From Solirubrobacterales bacterium (GTDB lineage: Bacteria > Actinomycetota > Thermoleophilia > Solirubrobacterales > Solirubrobacteraceae), in the NCBI GenBank assembly GCA_003134675.1, contig PLBZ01000067.1, positions 10,203-34,655 of the forward strand: 24,453 bases of DNA. Direction: 5' to 3'. Within the stretch, counting starts at the first letter, position 1, and each line of letters opens with the position of its first letter. A model generated the notes under the pieces. It made no database searches. It was not told where the DNA came from and saw nothing but the letters and a program-made list of their open reading frames with translations. A program made the position numbers and the translations under genes. This document shows, in pieces, positions 7,101 to 14,892 of this stretch.

Positions 7101-8205
7101 CGCCCAGACCCACGGGATAGGCGATCGAGCCGGTGGCGACGATCGTGCCCTGGCCGACCATCAGTCGAGGGACCGAGGCGACCGTGCCGAGGCCGCCGGG
7201 ATTGGTGAGCGTGATGTTGCCGCCCGTCAGGTCATCCGCCGTGAGCGTGTTCGTGCGGGCCTTCTCGACGAGCACGTCGTAGGCATCTAGGAAGGCGTCG
7301 AATGGCATGCGTCCGGCGTTGCGGATGACGGGAACCATCAGGGTGCGGGTGCCGTCCTTCTTCTCGACGTCCACCGCCAGGCCGAGGTTGACCTGACCGT
7401 CGTCGACGCGATGGGGCTTGCCGTCGATCTCGGCGAAGTGATGGGCCATCACCGGCATGTCGTTTCCCGCTCGAACGATCGCGTAGGCGATCAGGTGCGT
7501 GAAGGAGACCTTGCGTGTGCCGGCCTTCAGCTCACGTCGGCGCCCGTCGAGCACGGTGACTGGAAGCGTGCGAAAGCTCGTGGCCGTCGGAATCGTCAGG
7601 GACTGCTCCATGTAGCGCGCGAGCGCTGCTGCTCCGCCCTTCAACTGTTGTGCGCCCGCCTGGCCGTCCGCTGCTTGAGACTTGCCGTTGGCGGGGGCGC
7701 GGTCGGCGCCGTTGCCCGAGGTGGCGGAGAGGACGTCGGCCTTCCTGATCTGTCCGGCGGGACCGCTGCCGGAGACGTTCGCCAGGTCCACGCCCTCGAC
7801 TGCCGCCGCGCGGGCGGCGACCGGGGAGACCTTCACGCCGTCGGGGGACTGGCCAGATCCCGTGGCTTGCGCGGTGGACTCATCGCCCACGGCGCTAGGA
7901 CCAGGCGAGCCGTCGCTGGCGGGTGCTCCGGCAGCTTGCTTCTCGCCGGCGGCGATGCGCGCGATCACCTCACCGACGGTCACCGTCTCGCCCTCCTCGA
8001 TCAAGATCTCGGTGACCGTTCCGCTCGCCGGCGAGGGCAGCTCGAGGTCGACCTTGTCGGTGGAGATCTCGACGATCGTGTCGTCGAGGTTGATGAAGTC
8101 CCCTACCTTGACGTGCCATTCGAGGATCGTTCCCTCGGTGACCGACTCGCCCGCGGCAGGGGTCACGACGTCGATTGTCTGCTGAGCCGTGGTGCCCGTT
8201 GCCAT
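4156..8205 (-). CDS. kgd: Fused 2-oxoglutarate dehydrogenase E2-E1 (KGD/OdhA type) with its own lipoyl and subunit-binding domains
   Basis: A 1349-residue polypeptide joins E2 and E1 of the 2-oxoglutarate dehydrogenase complex, converting 2-oxoglutarate to succinyl-CoA in the TCA cycle. Order: lipoyl domain (about 8-86; TDKVDLELPSP, lipoyl Lys51); Ala/Gly/Ser linker; peripheral-subunit-binding domain (about 124-160, VSPVAARAAA, GPAGQIRKADV); second linker; E2 acyltransferase core (about 190-425) with TYDHRIIQGAESG, where H388 is kept but the usual Asp of HxxxD is Gln, as in mycobacterial KGD; Ala-rich linker; thiamine-diphosphate E1 (about 450-1349) with MAHRGRLNVLAHNLG, GDASFPAQG and TNNQIGFTTD. 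Mycobacterium and Corynebacterium orthologues lack the lipoyl domain and borrow it from pyruvate dehydrogenase E2. AAGGAA 5 nt before ATG 8205 supports the start. The gene lies 12 nt after the DUF3817-like gene and is coupled to the 23-codon ORF. Only E3 (Lpd) would be needed in trans. Confidence 0.96.
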   Translation of the reverse strand: MATGTTAQQTIDVVTPAAGESVTEGTILEWHVKVGDFINLDDTIVEISTDKVDLELPSPASGTVTEILIEEGETVTVGEVIARIAAGEKQAAGAPASDGSPGPSAVGDESTAQATGSGQSPDGVKVSPVAARAAAVEGVDLANVSGSGPAGQIRKADVLSATSGNGADRAPANGKSQAADGQAGAQQLKGGAAALARYMEQSLTIPTATSFRTLPVTVLDGRRRELKAGTRKVSFTHLIAYAIVRAGNDMPVMAHHFAEIDGKPHRVDDGQVNLGLAVDVEKKDGTRTLMVPVIRNAGRMPFDAFLDAYDVLVEKARTNTLTADDLTGGNITLTNPGGLGTVASVPRLMVGQGTIVATGSIAYPVGLGDIGAMIGAEKVVSMTSTYDHRIIQGAESGRFLGRIEEYLRGEHGFYEDVFAALGVELGAAPIHPAPAAAASAAASAAADKAPSAVPDEQLLQAVQAASTLVSRFRSHGHLAARLDPLGSEPEGDPGLDPEALGLTGEITAQIPAKILHMYVPGATLADALPHLRETYCGTIAYEIEHIASHRQRVWLREHIESGAFRQPLTSDEQKTLLKRLIEVDALERFMHKAYLGQHQFSIEGLDMTVPMLDELIQLSAVHGGKEVVIGMAHRGRLNVLAHNLGRSYDTIFAEFEGASTLEAVTTIPQGGTGDVKYHHGTQGSYQLPDGESIRVNLESNPSHLEYVSPVVEGATRAAQTTRQGPHAHQDTDAAVPIVIHGDASFPAQGVVAETLNLQALDGYKVGGTVHLITNNQIGFTTDPDDARSTRWASDLAKGFDVPIIHVNADDVPACMSAVRLAFAFRKEFGHDVLIDLIGYRRFGHNESDEPAYTQPEMYAKIKTKKRVSELWAERLVADGVVSREEVDRLAQGVWDNLTLLHQRLKSKIAAAAEHGTEQESTGEYQLDRSPSPEVSTAVPAERLRELGEELLKVPDGFTVHPKLVKQLERRRVALESTTDAVQSNGDAAPGPGLDWAHAEALAFASLLTEGTPLRLTGQDTERGTFSQRHLVFHDAKTGQTVCPIQSLPEALAPLELHNSPLSELACMGFEYGYSQEAPETLVLWEAQFGDFVNSAQVIVDQFITSGLAKWGQTSRLTLLLPHGYEGSGPEHSSARLERFLVVAAEGNIRVASPTTPAQYFHLLRRQARIAKQRPLVIMTPKSLLRLSQATSTIADLAENTRFQPVLAEPGVENELVTRLVLCTGKIYYDLVGHPERASHPGLAVGRVELLYPFPEGQILELMSSYPNLREVLWVQEEPRNMGARAHMFPRLMQIMPEQMHFGFIGRPERASPGEGYPAAHITEQNRIVTTAINLDQPISQYPRKTPGER

Positions 8206-8217
8206 CGGTTCCTTACT

Positions 8218-8529
8218 CTAGCGCGGCCTGTTGCGTTGCTCGCGGATGAACTCGTAGCTTCCGAAGAACGGCCCGATCCCTCCGAGCACGGCCACGGCGA
8301 CGGCCAATCTCAATGAGACGATTCGTGCGCGCGCGGCGGCGATGCACGCCAGCGACATGAAGATCCACAACAGGCCGTGGGTAAGCCCGAGCACGAACGT
8401 GAGGGGCTCTGGATTGCCGGCCGCGAAGGCGCACAACAGCAGCGCCAGGTAGACGCAGGAGTGGGTGAAGGAGATCCACTTCAGGCGCTCGAATCGCAGG
8501 GGTCCGAGAGATCGCGCTGGCGCGTTCAC
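8218..8529 (-). CDS. DUF3817-like small membrane protein
   Basis: The 103-residue product starts at GTG 8529, which overlaps the Nudix stop as GTGA. After a short basic start (RFERLKW) there are three hydrophobic segments: about 19-36 (FTHSCVYLALLLCAFAAG), 43-64 with GLTHGLLWIFMSLACIAAA, and 71-90 (RLAVAVAVLGGIGPFFGSY). The F...HG.L.I pattern and the order of helices match DUF3817 membrane proteins, common in Actinobacteria and without known function. It ends EFIREQRNRPR, 12 nt before kgd, so it sits in the middle of the Nudix-kgd operon. No catalytic residues can be pointed to. Confidence 0.78.
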   Translation of the reverse strand: MNAPARSLGPLRFERLKWISFTHSCVYLALLLCAFAAGNPEPLTFVLGLTHGLLWIFMSLACIAAARARIVSLRLAVAVAVLGGIGPFFGSYEFIREQRNRPR

Positions 8530-9206
8530 TGCGTCAGCCAGCGTGCCATCCGCGGGAGTATCTCTCCCGCCTCCGGGGGCCACTCGTCGATCTCGCGCGG
8601 CCACCAGGCAAACGCGTCGTGCTCGTGGTCGGGCCTCACCTCGTCCTCGACGCCCTCCGCGAGCCAGGCCTGGCCGATGAACATCACCATCTCGTGAGGG
8701 AGGCGCAGCAGCGCCTCCCCGCGCACGCGCGCGGGCGAGACAGACCACTCCTCCTCTAGCTCCCTGACCAGCGTGTCGGCCGGGCTCTCGCCGAGGTCGA
8801 CCGCTCCGCCCGCGCCGAGCGCCCAGCGGCCGGCCCACGAGGAGACCCACTGAGCGCGCCGCCCGGCCAGCCAGCGACCGTCGGCGGAGCGAGTGATGCA
8901 CGTCGCCGCCACGCTCGCGGAGGCATCGCCGGGGACCAGGCGCAGCGCCCAGCGCAACGGCTGCAGCTCGAGCGAGACTCCGTCCGGATCCTGGTGGTAG
9001 TGCACCAGGCGCGCCGCCACGCCGTCGTGGCTGGGGGAGCCCCGCTGCTGCAGCTCGGCGATCGCCGCGTCGGCAGCCCGTGCGTGCTCCTCGGAGGGCT
9101 CGAAGTGCTCTTTGCGCCAGCGCGTTTTCACCTGCTCCAGCGCCCACGGGCCGCGGGCGAGAATCTCGGGCAGATCGGTGCTTGTGGGCTTGGGCGAGAC
9201 GGACAT
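8526..9206 (-). CDS. Nudix hydrolase
   Basis: A 226-residue protein with a Nudix domain in its second half. The Nudix box runs at about 134-156: G134, E140 seven residues later, then RELEEEW (148-154), giving GX5EX7REUXEE. The box Gly after EE is Ser (EEEWSV), a common variation; the metal-binding glutamates are intact. Family members hydrolyse nucleoside diphosphates linked to another moiety; the substrate is not predictable. The first 90 residues form a helical extension (TRWRKEHFEPSEEHARAADAAIAEL) unlike the minimal fold. ATG 9206 is preferred over an upstream in-frame TTG at 9275, which would invade the divergent gene's control region. The stop overlaps the DUF3817-like start by 4 nt, so this heads the kgd operon. 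Confidence 0.87.
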   Translation of the reverse strand: MSVSPKPTSTDLPEILARGPWALEQVKTRWRKEHFEPSEEHARAADAAIAELQQRGSPSHDGVAARLVHYHQDPDGVSLELQPLRWALRLVPGDASASVAATCITRSADGRWLAGRRAQWVSSWAGRWALGAGGAVDLGESPADTLVRELEEEWSVSPARVRGEALLRLPHEMVMFIGQAWLAEGVEDEVRPDHEHDAFAWWPREIDEWPPEAGEILPRMARWLTQ

Positions 9207-9289
9207 CAGGAAGAAGGCTATTAGGCGTCGCTCCCATCCGGCGTAACCGAACGGTGTTCTGCGTGGCGACGGCAATAGACTCGGCGCTC
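9207..9289. promoter_or_regulatory. Divergent promoter region, Nudix-kgd operon and flavoprotein operon
   Basis: This 83-base gap separates two divergent operons. On the plus strand TAGACT (9276-9281) lies 8 nt before GTG 9290, consistent with a -10 box of a leaderless message and favouring that start. On the minus strand CTAATAG lies about 11 nt before the Nudix ATG. Neither gene has a visible Shine-Dalgarno. Assignments are by eye. Confidence 0.4.
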
Positions 9290-10912
9290 GTGGGAGCTAC
9301 CCGTCGGCGCAAGCACTGGGGTTGGGGATTTGAGGACCAGCAGCCCACGCCGGCGCAGGTGCGCGCTTCGGCCGGCGCTCTGGCCCAGCACCTGGGAATG
9401 ACGCTCGCAGAGGTGCAGGAGCCCGTCCGGCTGGAGTCCCTCGAGCTGGCGCCCCCGCGTATCGTCGCCCCGGCCTCGCTATCGGATATCTGTGTGAATG
9501 ACGTCCACGCGCGGACCTCGCACGCGCTGGGCAAGTCCTACTCGGACGTGGTGCGTGGGTTTCGCGGGCGCTTTGATCATCTGCCTGACTTCGTCGCACG
9601 TCCGCGTGATGAGAGCGATCTGGAGCTGGTGCTCGAGTGGTGTGCGAGCGAGCGCGTGGCGGCGATCCCGTTCGGCGGGGGGACCTCTGTCGTCGGCGGC
9701 GTGACCCCGGACGTCGGCTCTGGATACAACGGCGTGGTGTCGATCGACCTGTGTGCCCTGGACCGGGTACTCGAGGTCGATGAGGTTTCTCGCGCCGCGC
9801 TGATCCAGGCGGGTGCGTTCGGGCCGGGCCTGGAGGCCCAGCTCGGCGAGCGTGGCCTGACGCTCCGCCACTTCCCCCAGTCGTTTGAGTTCTCAACGCT
9901 CGGGGGCTGGATCGCCACGCGCGCCGCCGGTCATTTCGCGACCCTGTGGACGCACATCGAGGACATGGTCGAGTCGGTGCGCGCGATCACGCCGGTGGGG
10001 GCGTGGGAGTCGCGACGGCTGCCTGGTTCGGGCGCGGGCGTGAGCCCAGATCGGATGCTCGCCGGCTCGGAGGGAACGCTGGGGGTGATCACGCAGGCAT
10101 GGGTGCGCGTGCAGCCGCGTCCCGTGCACAAGCGCTCGGCGGGAGTGGAGTTTCAGAGCTTTGCTGCGGGCGCGGAATGTGTGCGTGCGATCAGCCAGTC
10201 GGGTTTGCATCCGGCTAATTGCCGTCTGATCGATCCTTCAGAGGCTCGCCTGACGATGGCCGGCGATGGATCGTTCGCTTTGCTGGTCCTGGGCTTTGAG
10301 TCAGCCGATCATCCCGTGGATGAGCCCATGAAGCGAGCTCTGCAGATATGCCAAGAGCACGGTGGCGAGGTACGCCAACAGGGAGGGAGCTCACAACAGG
10401 CAAGCAGTGGCAATACTGGATCAGACGCGGTTGGTTCCTGGCGTGAGGCATTTCTGCGGGCTCCCTACCTGCGTGACATCTTCGTGGCCATGGGTGTGAT
10501 TTCAGAGACATTTGAGACCGCGATCACCTGGGAGCGTTTTCCCGCCTTTTGCGAGAGCGTCAAAGCGGCTGCGCAGGACGCGATGCAGCAGGTGTGTGAC
10601 GCCGACGGGCAGGTGTCGTGTCGCTTCACCCACGTCTATCCCGACGGCCCGGCGGTCTATTTCACCGTGATCGCACCCGCACGCCGGGGCGAGGAGCTCG
10701 AGCAGTGGGCGCAGGTCAAGCGCGCGGTCTCGGAGGAGATCATCGCCGAGGGCGGCACGATCACCCATCACCACGCCGTCGGGCGCGACCACCGGCCTTG
10801 GTATGACCTGCAGCGGCCGGAGCCCTTCGCCGCCGCGCTTAGGGGCGCGAAGGTCGCGGTCGACCCGCGCGGGATAATGAACCCCGGCGTGCTGATCGAT
10901 CCCCTGCCATGA
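9290..10912 (+). CDS. FAD-binding oxidoreductase, alkylglycerone-phosphate synthase family
   Basis: This 540-residue flavoprotein belongs to the PCMH/VAO family. It opens RRRKHWGWGFED, as in alkyl-DHAP synthases, followed by the FAD-binding half with AIPFGGGTSVVGGVTPD, RHFPQSFEFSTLGGWIATRAAG and AGSEGTLGVIT. The C-terminal cap has THVYPDGPAVYF and GGTITHHHAVGRDHRPWY; the HHH triplet (about 493-495) is the active-site motif of alkyl-DHAP synthase, which exchanges the acyl group of acyl-DHAP for a fatty alcohol to make ether lipids. Some bacterial homologues may instead act on 2-hydroxyacids, so the substrate is inferred. A Gln/Ser/Gly-rich insertion (about 363-383) is unusual, and codon third positions turn AT-richer around it. 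GTG 9263 is an alternative start. The stop overlaps the next ATG (ATGA). Confidence 0.83.
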   Translation: MGATRRRKHWGWGFEDQQPTPAQVRASAGALAQHLGMTLAEVQEPVRLESLELAPPRIVAPASLSDICVNDVHARTSHALGKSYSDVVRGFRGRFDHLPDFVARPRDESDLELVLEWCASERVAAIPFGGGTSVVGGVTPDVGSGYNGVVSIDLCALDRVLEVDEVSRAALIQAGAFGPGLEAQLGERGLTLRHFPQSFEFSTLGGWIATRAAGHFATLWTHIEDMVESVRAITPVGAWESRRLPGSGAGVSPDRMLAGSEGTLGVITQAWVRVQPRPVHKRSAGVEFQSFAAGAECVRAISQSGLHPANCRLIDPSEARLTMAGDGSFALLVLGFESADHPVDEPMKRALQICQEHGGEVRQQGGSSQQASSGNTGSDAVGSWREAFLRAPYLRDIFVAMGVISETFETAITWERFPAFCESVKAAAQDAMQQVCDADGQVSCRFTHVYPDGPAVYFTVIAPARRGEELEQWAQVKRAVSEEIIAEGGTITHHHAVGRDHRPWYDLQRPEPFAAALRGAKVAVDPRGIMNPGVLIDPLP

Positions 10913-11823
10913 GCATCGCCGTGCTCGGCCCCGGCGGGGTGGGCGGGTTGGTCGCGGGTGCGCTCGATCGGGCCGGGACCGATGTCGTGGTCGTCGCCCG
11001 CGACTCGACCGCGGAGGTGATCGCCGAGCGCGGCCTGCGCGTCGACAGCGTGATGCTCGGCGAGTTCCTCGCGCGACCGCGCGCGGTGGCGCTTCTGGAG
11101 GGGCCGGTGGACGCGCTGATCGTGGCGACCAAGGCGTCGGGCCTCGCGCTGGCGTTGGAGCGCATCGGGACGGAGCCGACGGTGGTGCTGCCGCTGCTGA
11201 ACGGGCTGGACCACATGGCCGTGTTGAGGGAGCGCTTCGCGCCGGAGTCGGTGCTGGCGGGCTCGATCCGCGTGGAGGCGGACAGGCCGCGACCGGGGGT
11301 GGTGGTGCACACGAGCCCGTTCCTGCTGATCGACATGGCGGCGGGCGACCCCAGCGCGCTTGCGGGCATGGAGGCGCTGGAACAGGCGCTGACGACGGCG
11401 GGCTTGCCGGTGCGCGTGCTGGACTCCCAGCCACGGGTGATGTGGTCGAAGCTCGTGCGGCTGAACGCGCTGGCGTGCACGACCAGCGCGTACGACAAGC
11501 TGCTGGGCGAGATCCGCGCCACGCCCGAGCTGCGCGCGGACCTGGAGGGCGCGATCGAGGAGGCGTGCGCGGTGGGGCGGGCGGAGGGCGCTCAGGACGT
11601 GGACCCGGCGACGGCGATCGCGGAGCTGGAAATGGCCCACGACACGCTGGGCAGCTCGATGCAGCGCGACATCGCGGCGGGGCGCACGCCGGAGCTGGAC
11701 GCGATCCCGGGCTCCGTGCTGCGCGCGGCCGCGCGCCACGGCCTTGAGTGCCCCACGATCGAGCGGCTGGTGGGCATGATCGCCGCCCGGGCGGGAGTTC
11801 CCGTCCCGGCCATCGCGCGCTAG
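10909..11823 (+). CDS. Ketopantoate reductase family protein (ApbA/PanE)
   Basis: The 304-residue protein has an N-terminal Rossmann domain with GPGGVGG (7-13) and R31 after the second strand, where PanE binds the NADPH 2'-phosphate. N99 (LLNG) and K181 (VMWSKLVRLNALA) match the substrate Asn and catalytic Lys, and the C-terminal helical domain carries SSMQRDIAAGRTPELDAIPG, the hallmark of the family. PanE reduces 2-dehydropantoate to pantoate for coenzyme A synthesis. Paralogues act on other 2-oxoacids, and the ATGA overlap with the flavoprotein suggests a joint pathway, so the panE symbol is withheld. All key residues are present. Confidence 0.88.
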   Translation: MSIAVLGPGGVGGLVAGALDRAGTDVVVVARDSTAEVIAERGLRVDSVMLGEFLARPRAVALLEGPVDALIVATKASGLALALERIGTEPTVVLPLLNGLDHMAVLRERFAPESVLAGSIRVEADRPRPGVVVHTSPFLLIDMAAGDPSALAGMEALEQALTTAGLPVRVLDSQPRVMWSKLVRLNALACTTSAYDKLLGEIRATPELRADLEGAIEEACAVGRAEGAQDVDPATAIAELEMAHDTLGSSMQRDIAAGRTPELDAIPGSVLRAAARHGLECPTIERLVGMIAARAGVPVPAIAR

Positions 11824-11840
11824 TCCTGCGCGGCTGCGGG

Positions 11841-12179
11841 TTATTCCCCGAAGGGGATCTCGCCGGGTGAGACCCCGGGGGAGACAACGGGAACGGCCTG
11901 AGTGGCGACCGCCTCGACTACTTGCACCTCAGACTCGACCTTGCCCTCGTCGTGCTCGCCATCACAGAGCACGCGGAAGTTCCCGGTGCCCCCGCTGTCG
12001 GCGTGGATCGTGATGCCGGGCAGGATCTCCTCGCCCTCCTCGAGGCCGAGGCGCTCGATGTCGAAGTGCGTCAGGCCGATGCCGTTGGCGGTGTGTGTGG
12101 GGTTCTCGCGGTCGTGCGAGGCCACCGCTTGGGCGAAGCGCTCGAGGTTCTTGGCGATCTTGCCGGTCGTGTCCGCCAT
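11841..12179 (-). CDS. Conserved-looking hypothetical protein, 112 residues
   Basis: I do not recognise this family. The protein is acidic and soluble-looking, with no signal peptide or membrane segment. An N-terminal helix (IAKNLERFAQAVASHD) is followed by a beta-rich core (about 35-75) containing THFDIERLGLEEGEEILPGITIHADSG, GNFRVLCDGEH, then alternating Val/Glu strands and a Pro-rich end. Codon third positions are strongly GC-biased, as expected of a real gene, and the ATG has TACGCT 10 nt upstream on its strand. It diverges from the ABC exporter with only 41 bases between and converges with the PanE-family gene (17-nt gap). Confidence 0.62.
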   Translation of the reverse strand: MADTTGKIAKNLERFAQAVASHDRENPTHTANGIGLTHFDIERLGLEEGEEILPGITIHADSGGTGNFRVLCDGEHDEGKVESEVQVVEAVATQAVPVVSPGVSPGEIPFGE

Positions 12180-12220
12180 TGTTTACGGGAGCGTAGCGCG
12201 AGATCTATAGATTGTGGACG
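12180..12220. promoter_or_regulatory. Divergent promoter with a perfect 10-bp palindrome
   Basis: The 41-base gap contains TAGATT (12208-12213), 7 nt before the exporter ATG, and TACGCT on the other strand (12195-12190), 10 nt before the unknown gene. ATCTATAGAT (12203-12212) is a perfect palindrome that overlaps the rightward -10 hexamer, so a dimeric repressor could bind there. A palindrome this short can arise by chance. Confidence 0.4.
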
Positions 12221-13242
<1,022 letters not shown>

Positions 13243-13243
<1 letters not shown>

Positions 13244-14148
13244 TGGCCGCCACGACCGCCCCGGCCGCCGCGACGCCGGCGCGCATACGCATCGAGCCCA
13301 CGCGTTCGACGATGGCTGCCAGTAGAGCGGCGCTGTGGGCGCTGATCCTGCGCGACCTGGTCGTGCTGCGCAAGAACTTCGGCGAGTTCGTGATTCGCAC
13401 GCTGGTGCAGCCCTTCCTACTGGTGTTCGTCTTCCTGTATGTGTTCCCGACGATCGGCCAGGGCATCGGCGGCGGAGCGAGCGGCGGAGGCGCGGCGGCC
13501 AGGGCGTCGGAGTCGGACTTCGCGACCGTGCTCGTCGCCGGCGTGGTCGGGATCTCGATCATGTTTCAGGGCATCCAGGCGGTGGCGATGGTGATGGCCC
13601 AGGAGTTCGGTTACACACGCGAGATCGAGGATCGTGTGCAGGCGCCATGCCCGATCTGGCTGGTGGCTGTGGCCAAGGTGCTTTCAGGTGCCACCCAGGG
13701 CCTGATCGCGGCCCTGATCGTGTTCCCGATTGCCGCGGTCATTCACGCCAAGGGGGTCGAAGCCCACCTGTCGGTCCACTGGCTTGTCGTGATCACGCTG
13801 ATCCCGCTGGCGTGCGTGACGATGACCTCGCTTGGCCTGCTGCTCGGAACCCTGTTCGAGGCGCGCAACCTGGGCCTGATGTTCGGGTTCGTCGTGTTGC
13901 CGTTGACGTTTCTGGGCGGCACCTACTACCAGTGGACCAAGCTCTCGCCGATGCAGGTCGACGGAGTGCACTGGCTGCAGATCCTGGTGCTGGTGAACCC
14001 GCTGATCTATGTGACCGAGGGCATGCGCGCGGGTTTGACCCACGCTTCGCACATGCACCTCTACATCATCTACCCGGTACTGATCGGCTTCTGCGCGACA
14101 TTCCTGACGCTGGGACTGCGCAAGTTCAGCGGGCGGGTTCTTTCGTAA
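13243..14148 (+). CDS. ABC-2 type transporter permease, DrrB-like
   Basis: A 301-residue integral membrane protein with the ABC-2 plan: a cytosolic start, the amphipathic LILRDLVVLRKNF segment, helix 1 at about 50-68 (LVQPFLLVFVFLYVF), a Gly/Ala/Ser-rich external loop (75-90), then five further hydrophobic segments. The loop QEFGYTREIEDRVQAPCPIWLVAVAKV is the coupling-helix region that touches the ATPase, and NPLIYVTEGMRAGLT is the conserved ABC-2 motif before the last helix. AAAGGAG lies about 12 nt before the ATG, and the start overlaps the ATPase stop by one base. The two genes form a complete exporter. Confidence 0.92.
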
Positions 14149-14176
14149 CCCTCTCAGGTGAGCGCGCGAGTACGCG

Positions 14177-14569
14177 TCAGCTGGGAGATAGGACGGTGAT
14201 GCCGTGCTCGCGTGCGCCGACTGCGAGTTGCTTGTCGTAGGTCATCAGTGCATCCAGCTCGCCTGTCGTGGAAAGACGAATAGCCGTGGCGAGATGGATG
14301 GCGTCGAGCGTCGCGACTGTCGGTGGCGTGAGCGTCTCCGCGGCCGCGAGGATCTGCTCATCGAGTGGAATCAGCGAGATTCCTGCCAATAGGGTCTCCA
14401 CCCGGTCGAGCATGTCACGGCGAAATCCAAGGCGTCGCAGCTCGACACGCAGCAGGCTGCTCGAGATGCGGTTCGCAAAGGCTGCGAGTGCGCGTTCGAT
14501 GGCAGGCTTGTCGGGCTCTTCGAGCAATGAGCGCCCAAGTGCGCTCGTGTCGACATAGACGAGACTCAC
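14177..14569 (-). CDS. PIN-domain ribonuclease toxin, VapC-like
   Basis: The 130-residue protein is a full PIN domain with the acidic quartet in place: D7 (VYVDTSAL), E43 (LLRVELRRL), D89 (ATLDAIHLATA) and D112 (LMTYDKQLA). VapC-type PIN toxins are magnesium-dependent RNases that usually cut tRNA or rRNA. It starts at GTG 14569, overlapping the antitoxin stop as GTGA, the usual coupling of antitoxin then toxin. Codon third positions contain more A and T than flanking genes, consistent with horizontal acquisition. It appears intact. Confidence 0.9.
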   Translation of the reverse strand: MSLVYVDTSALGRSLLEEPDKPAIERALAAFANRISSSLLRVELRRLGFRRDMLDRVETLLAGISLIPLDEQILAAAETLTPPTVATLDAIHLATAIRLSTTGELDALMTYDKQLAVGAREHGITVLSPS

Positions 14570-14892
14570 CGAGGCCCAAACTCTCCCCGGCGGCTCTCGT
14601 CGAGGAAGGCATCGGTGGTTCCCGCTGGCGCGGGCTTGTCCAGTGGGGGCAAGCTCTTGATGGCGTCGAGCAGGTCCCCCTTAGGAATCGTCGCGCCGAA
14701 CTTTTCCGCCAGCATCAGATCGTAGGGATCGATCTCGGAGTGAGACGGTACGAGTCGGGCGACCTCATGGCCTCGCTCAGTAACGGTCAGCGTCTCACCC
14801 TCCTTCACCCGCGCCAGATACTTGCTCAGGTTCTGACGTAGTTCGCGCACCCCCACCGTCGTGGTGGTAGGTGTTGTGTGTGTGGCAGCCAT
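14566..14892 (-). CDS. Antitoxin, Phd/YefM family
   Basis: This 108-residue protein contains the Phd/YefM fold at about 13-50: VGVRELRQNLSKYLARVKEGETLTVTERGHEVARLVP, split here only by description into a helix that binds DNA as a dimer and a strand pair. The rest (residues 55-108, including PYDLMLAEKF and AFLDESRRGEFGPR) is expected to be disordered and to wrap the toxin. It precedes and overlaps the PIN toxin gene. No Shine-Dalgarno is seen; TACATT lies 10 nt before the ATG. The palindrome at 14891-14905 overlapping the start fits autorepression by the antitoxin-toxin complex. Confidence 0.88.
   Translation of the reverse strand: MAATHTTPTTTTVGVRELRQNLSKYLARVKEGETLTVTERGHEVARLVPSHSEIDPYDLMLAEKFGATIPKGDLLDAIKSLPPLDKPAPAGTTDAFLDESRRGEFGPR

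Noticed and set aside
9207..9275. Longer N-terminus for the Nudix protein from the TTG at 9275
   Set aside because: It would overlap the -10-like region of the divergent gene and adds no recognisable Nudix sequence.
11846..11857. CCCC-GAA-GGGG hairpin as a terminator near the end of the unknown gene
   Set aside because: The stem is only four base pairs and lies inside the coding sequence; too weak to call.
10502..11887. 461-residue minus-strand ORF antisense to the PanE-family gene
   Set aside because: Arg/Pro/Ser-rich shadow; PanE motifs occupy the opposite strand.
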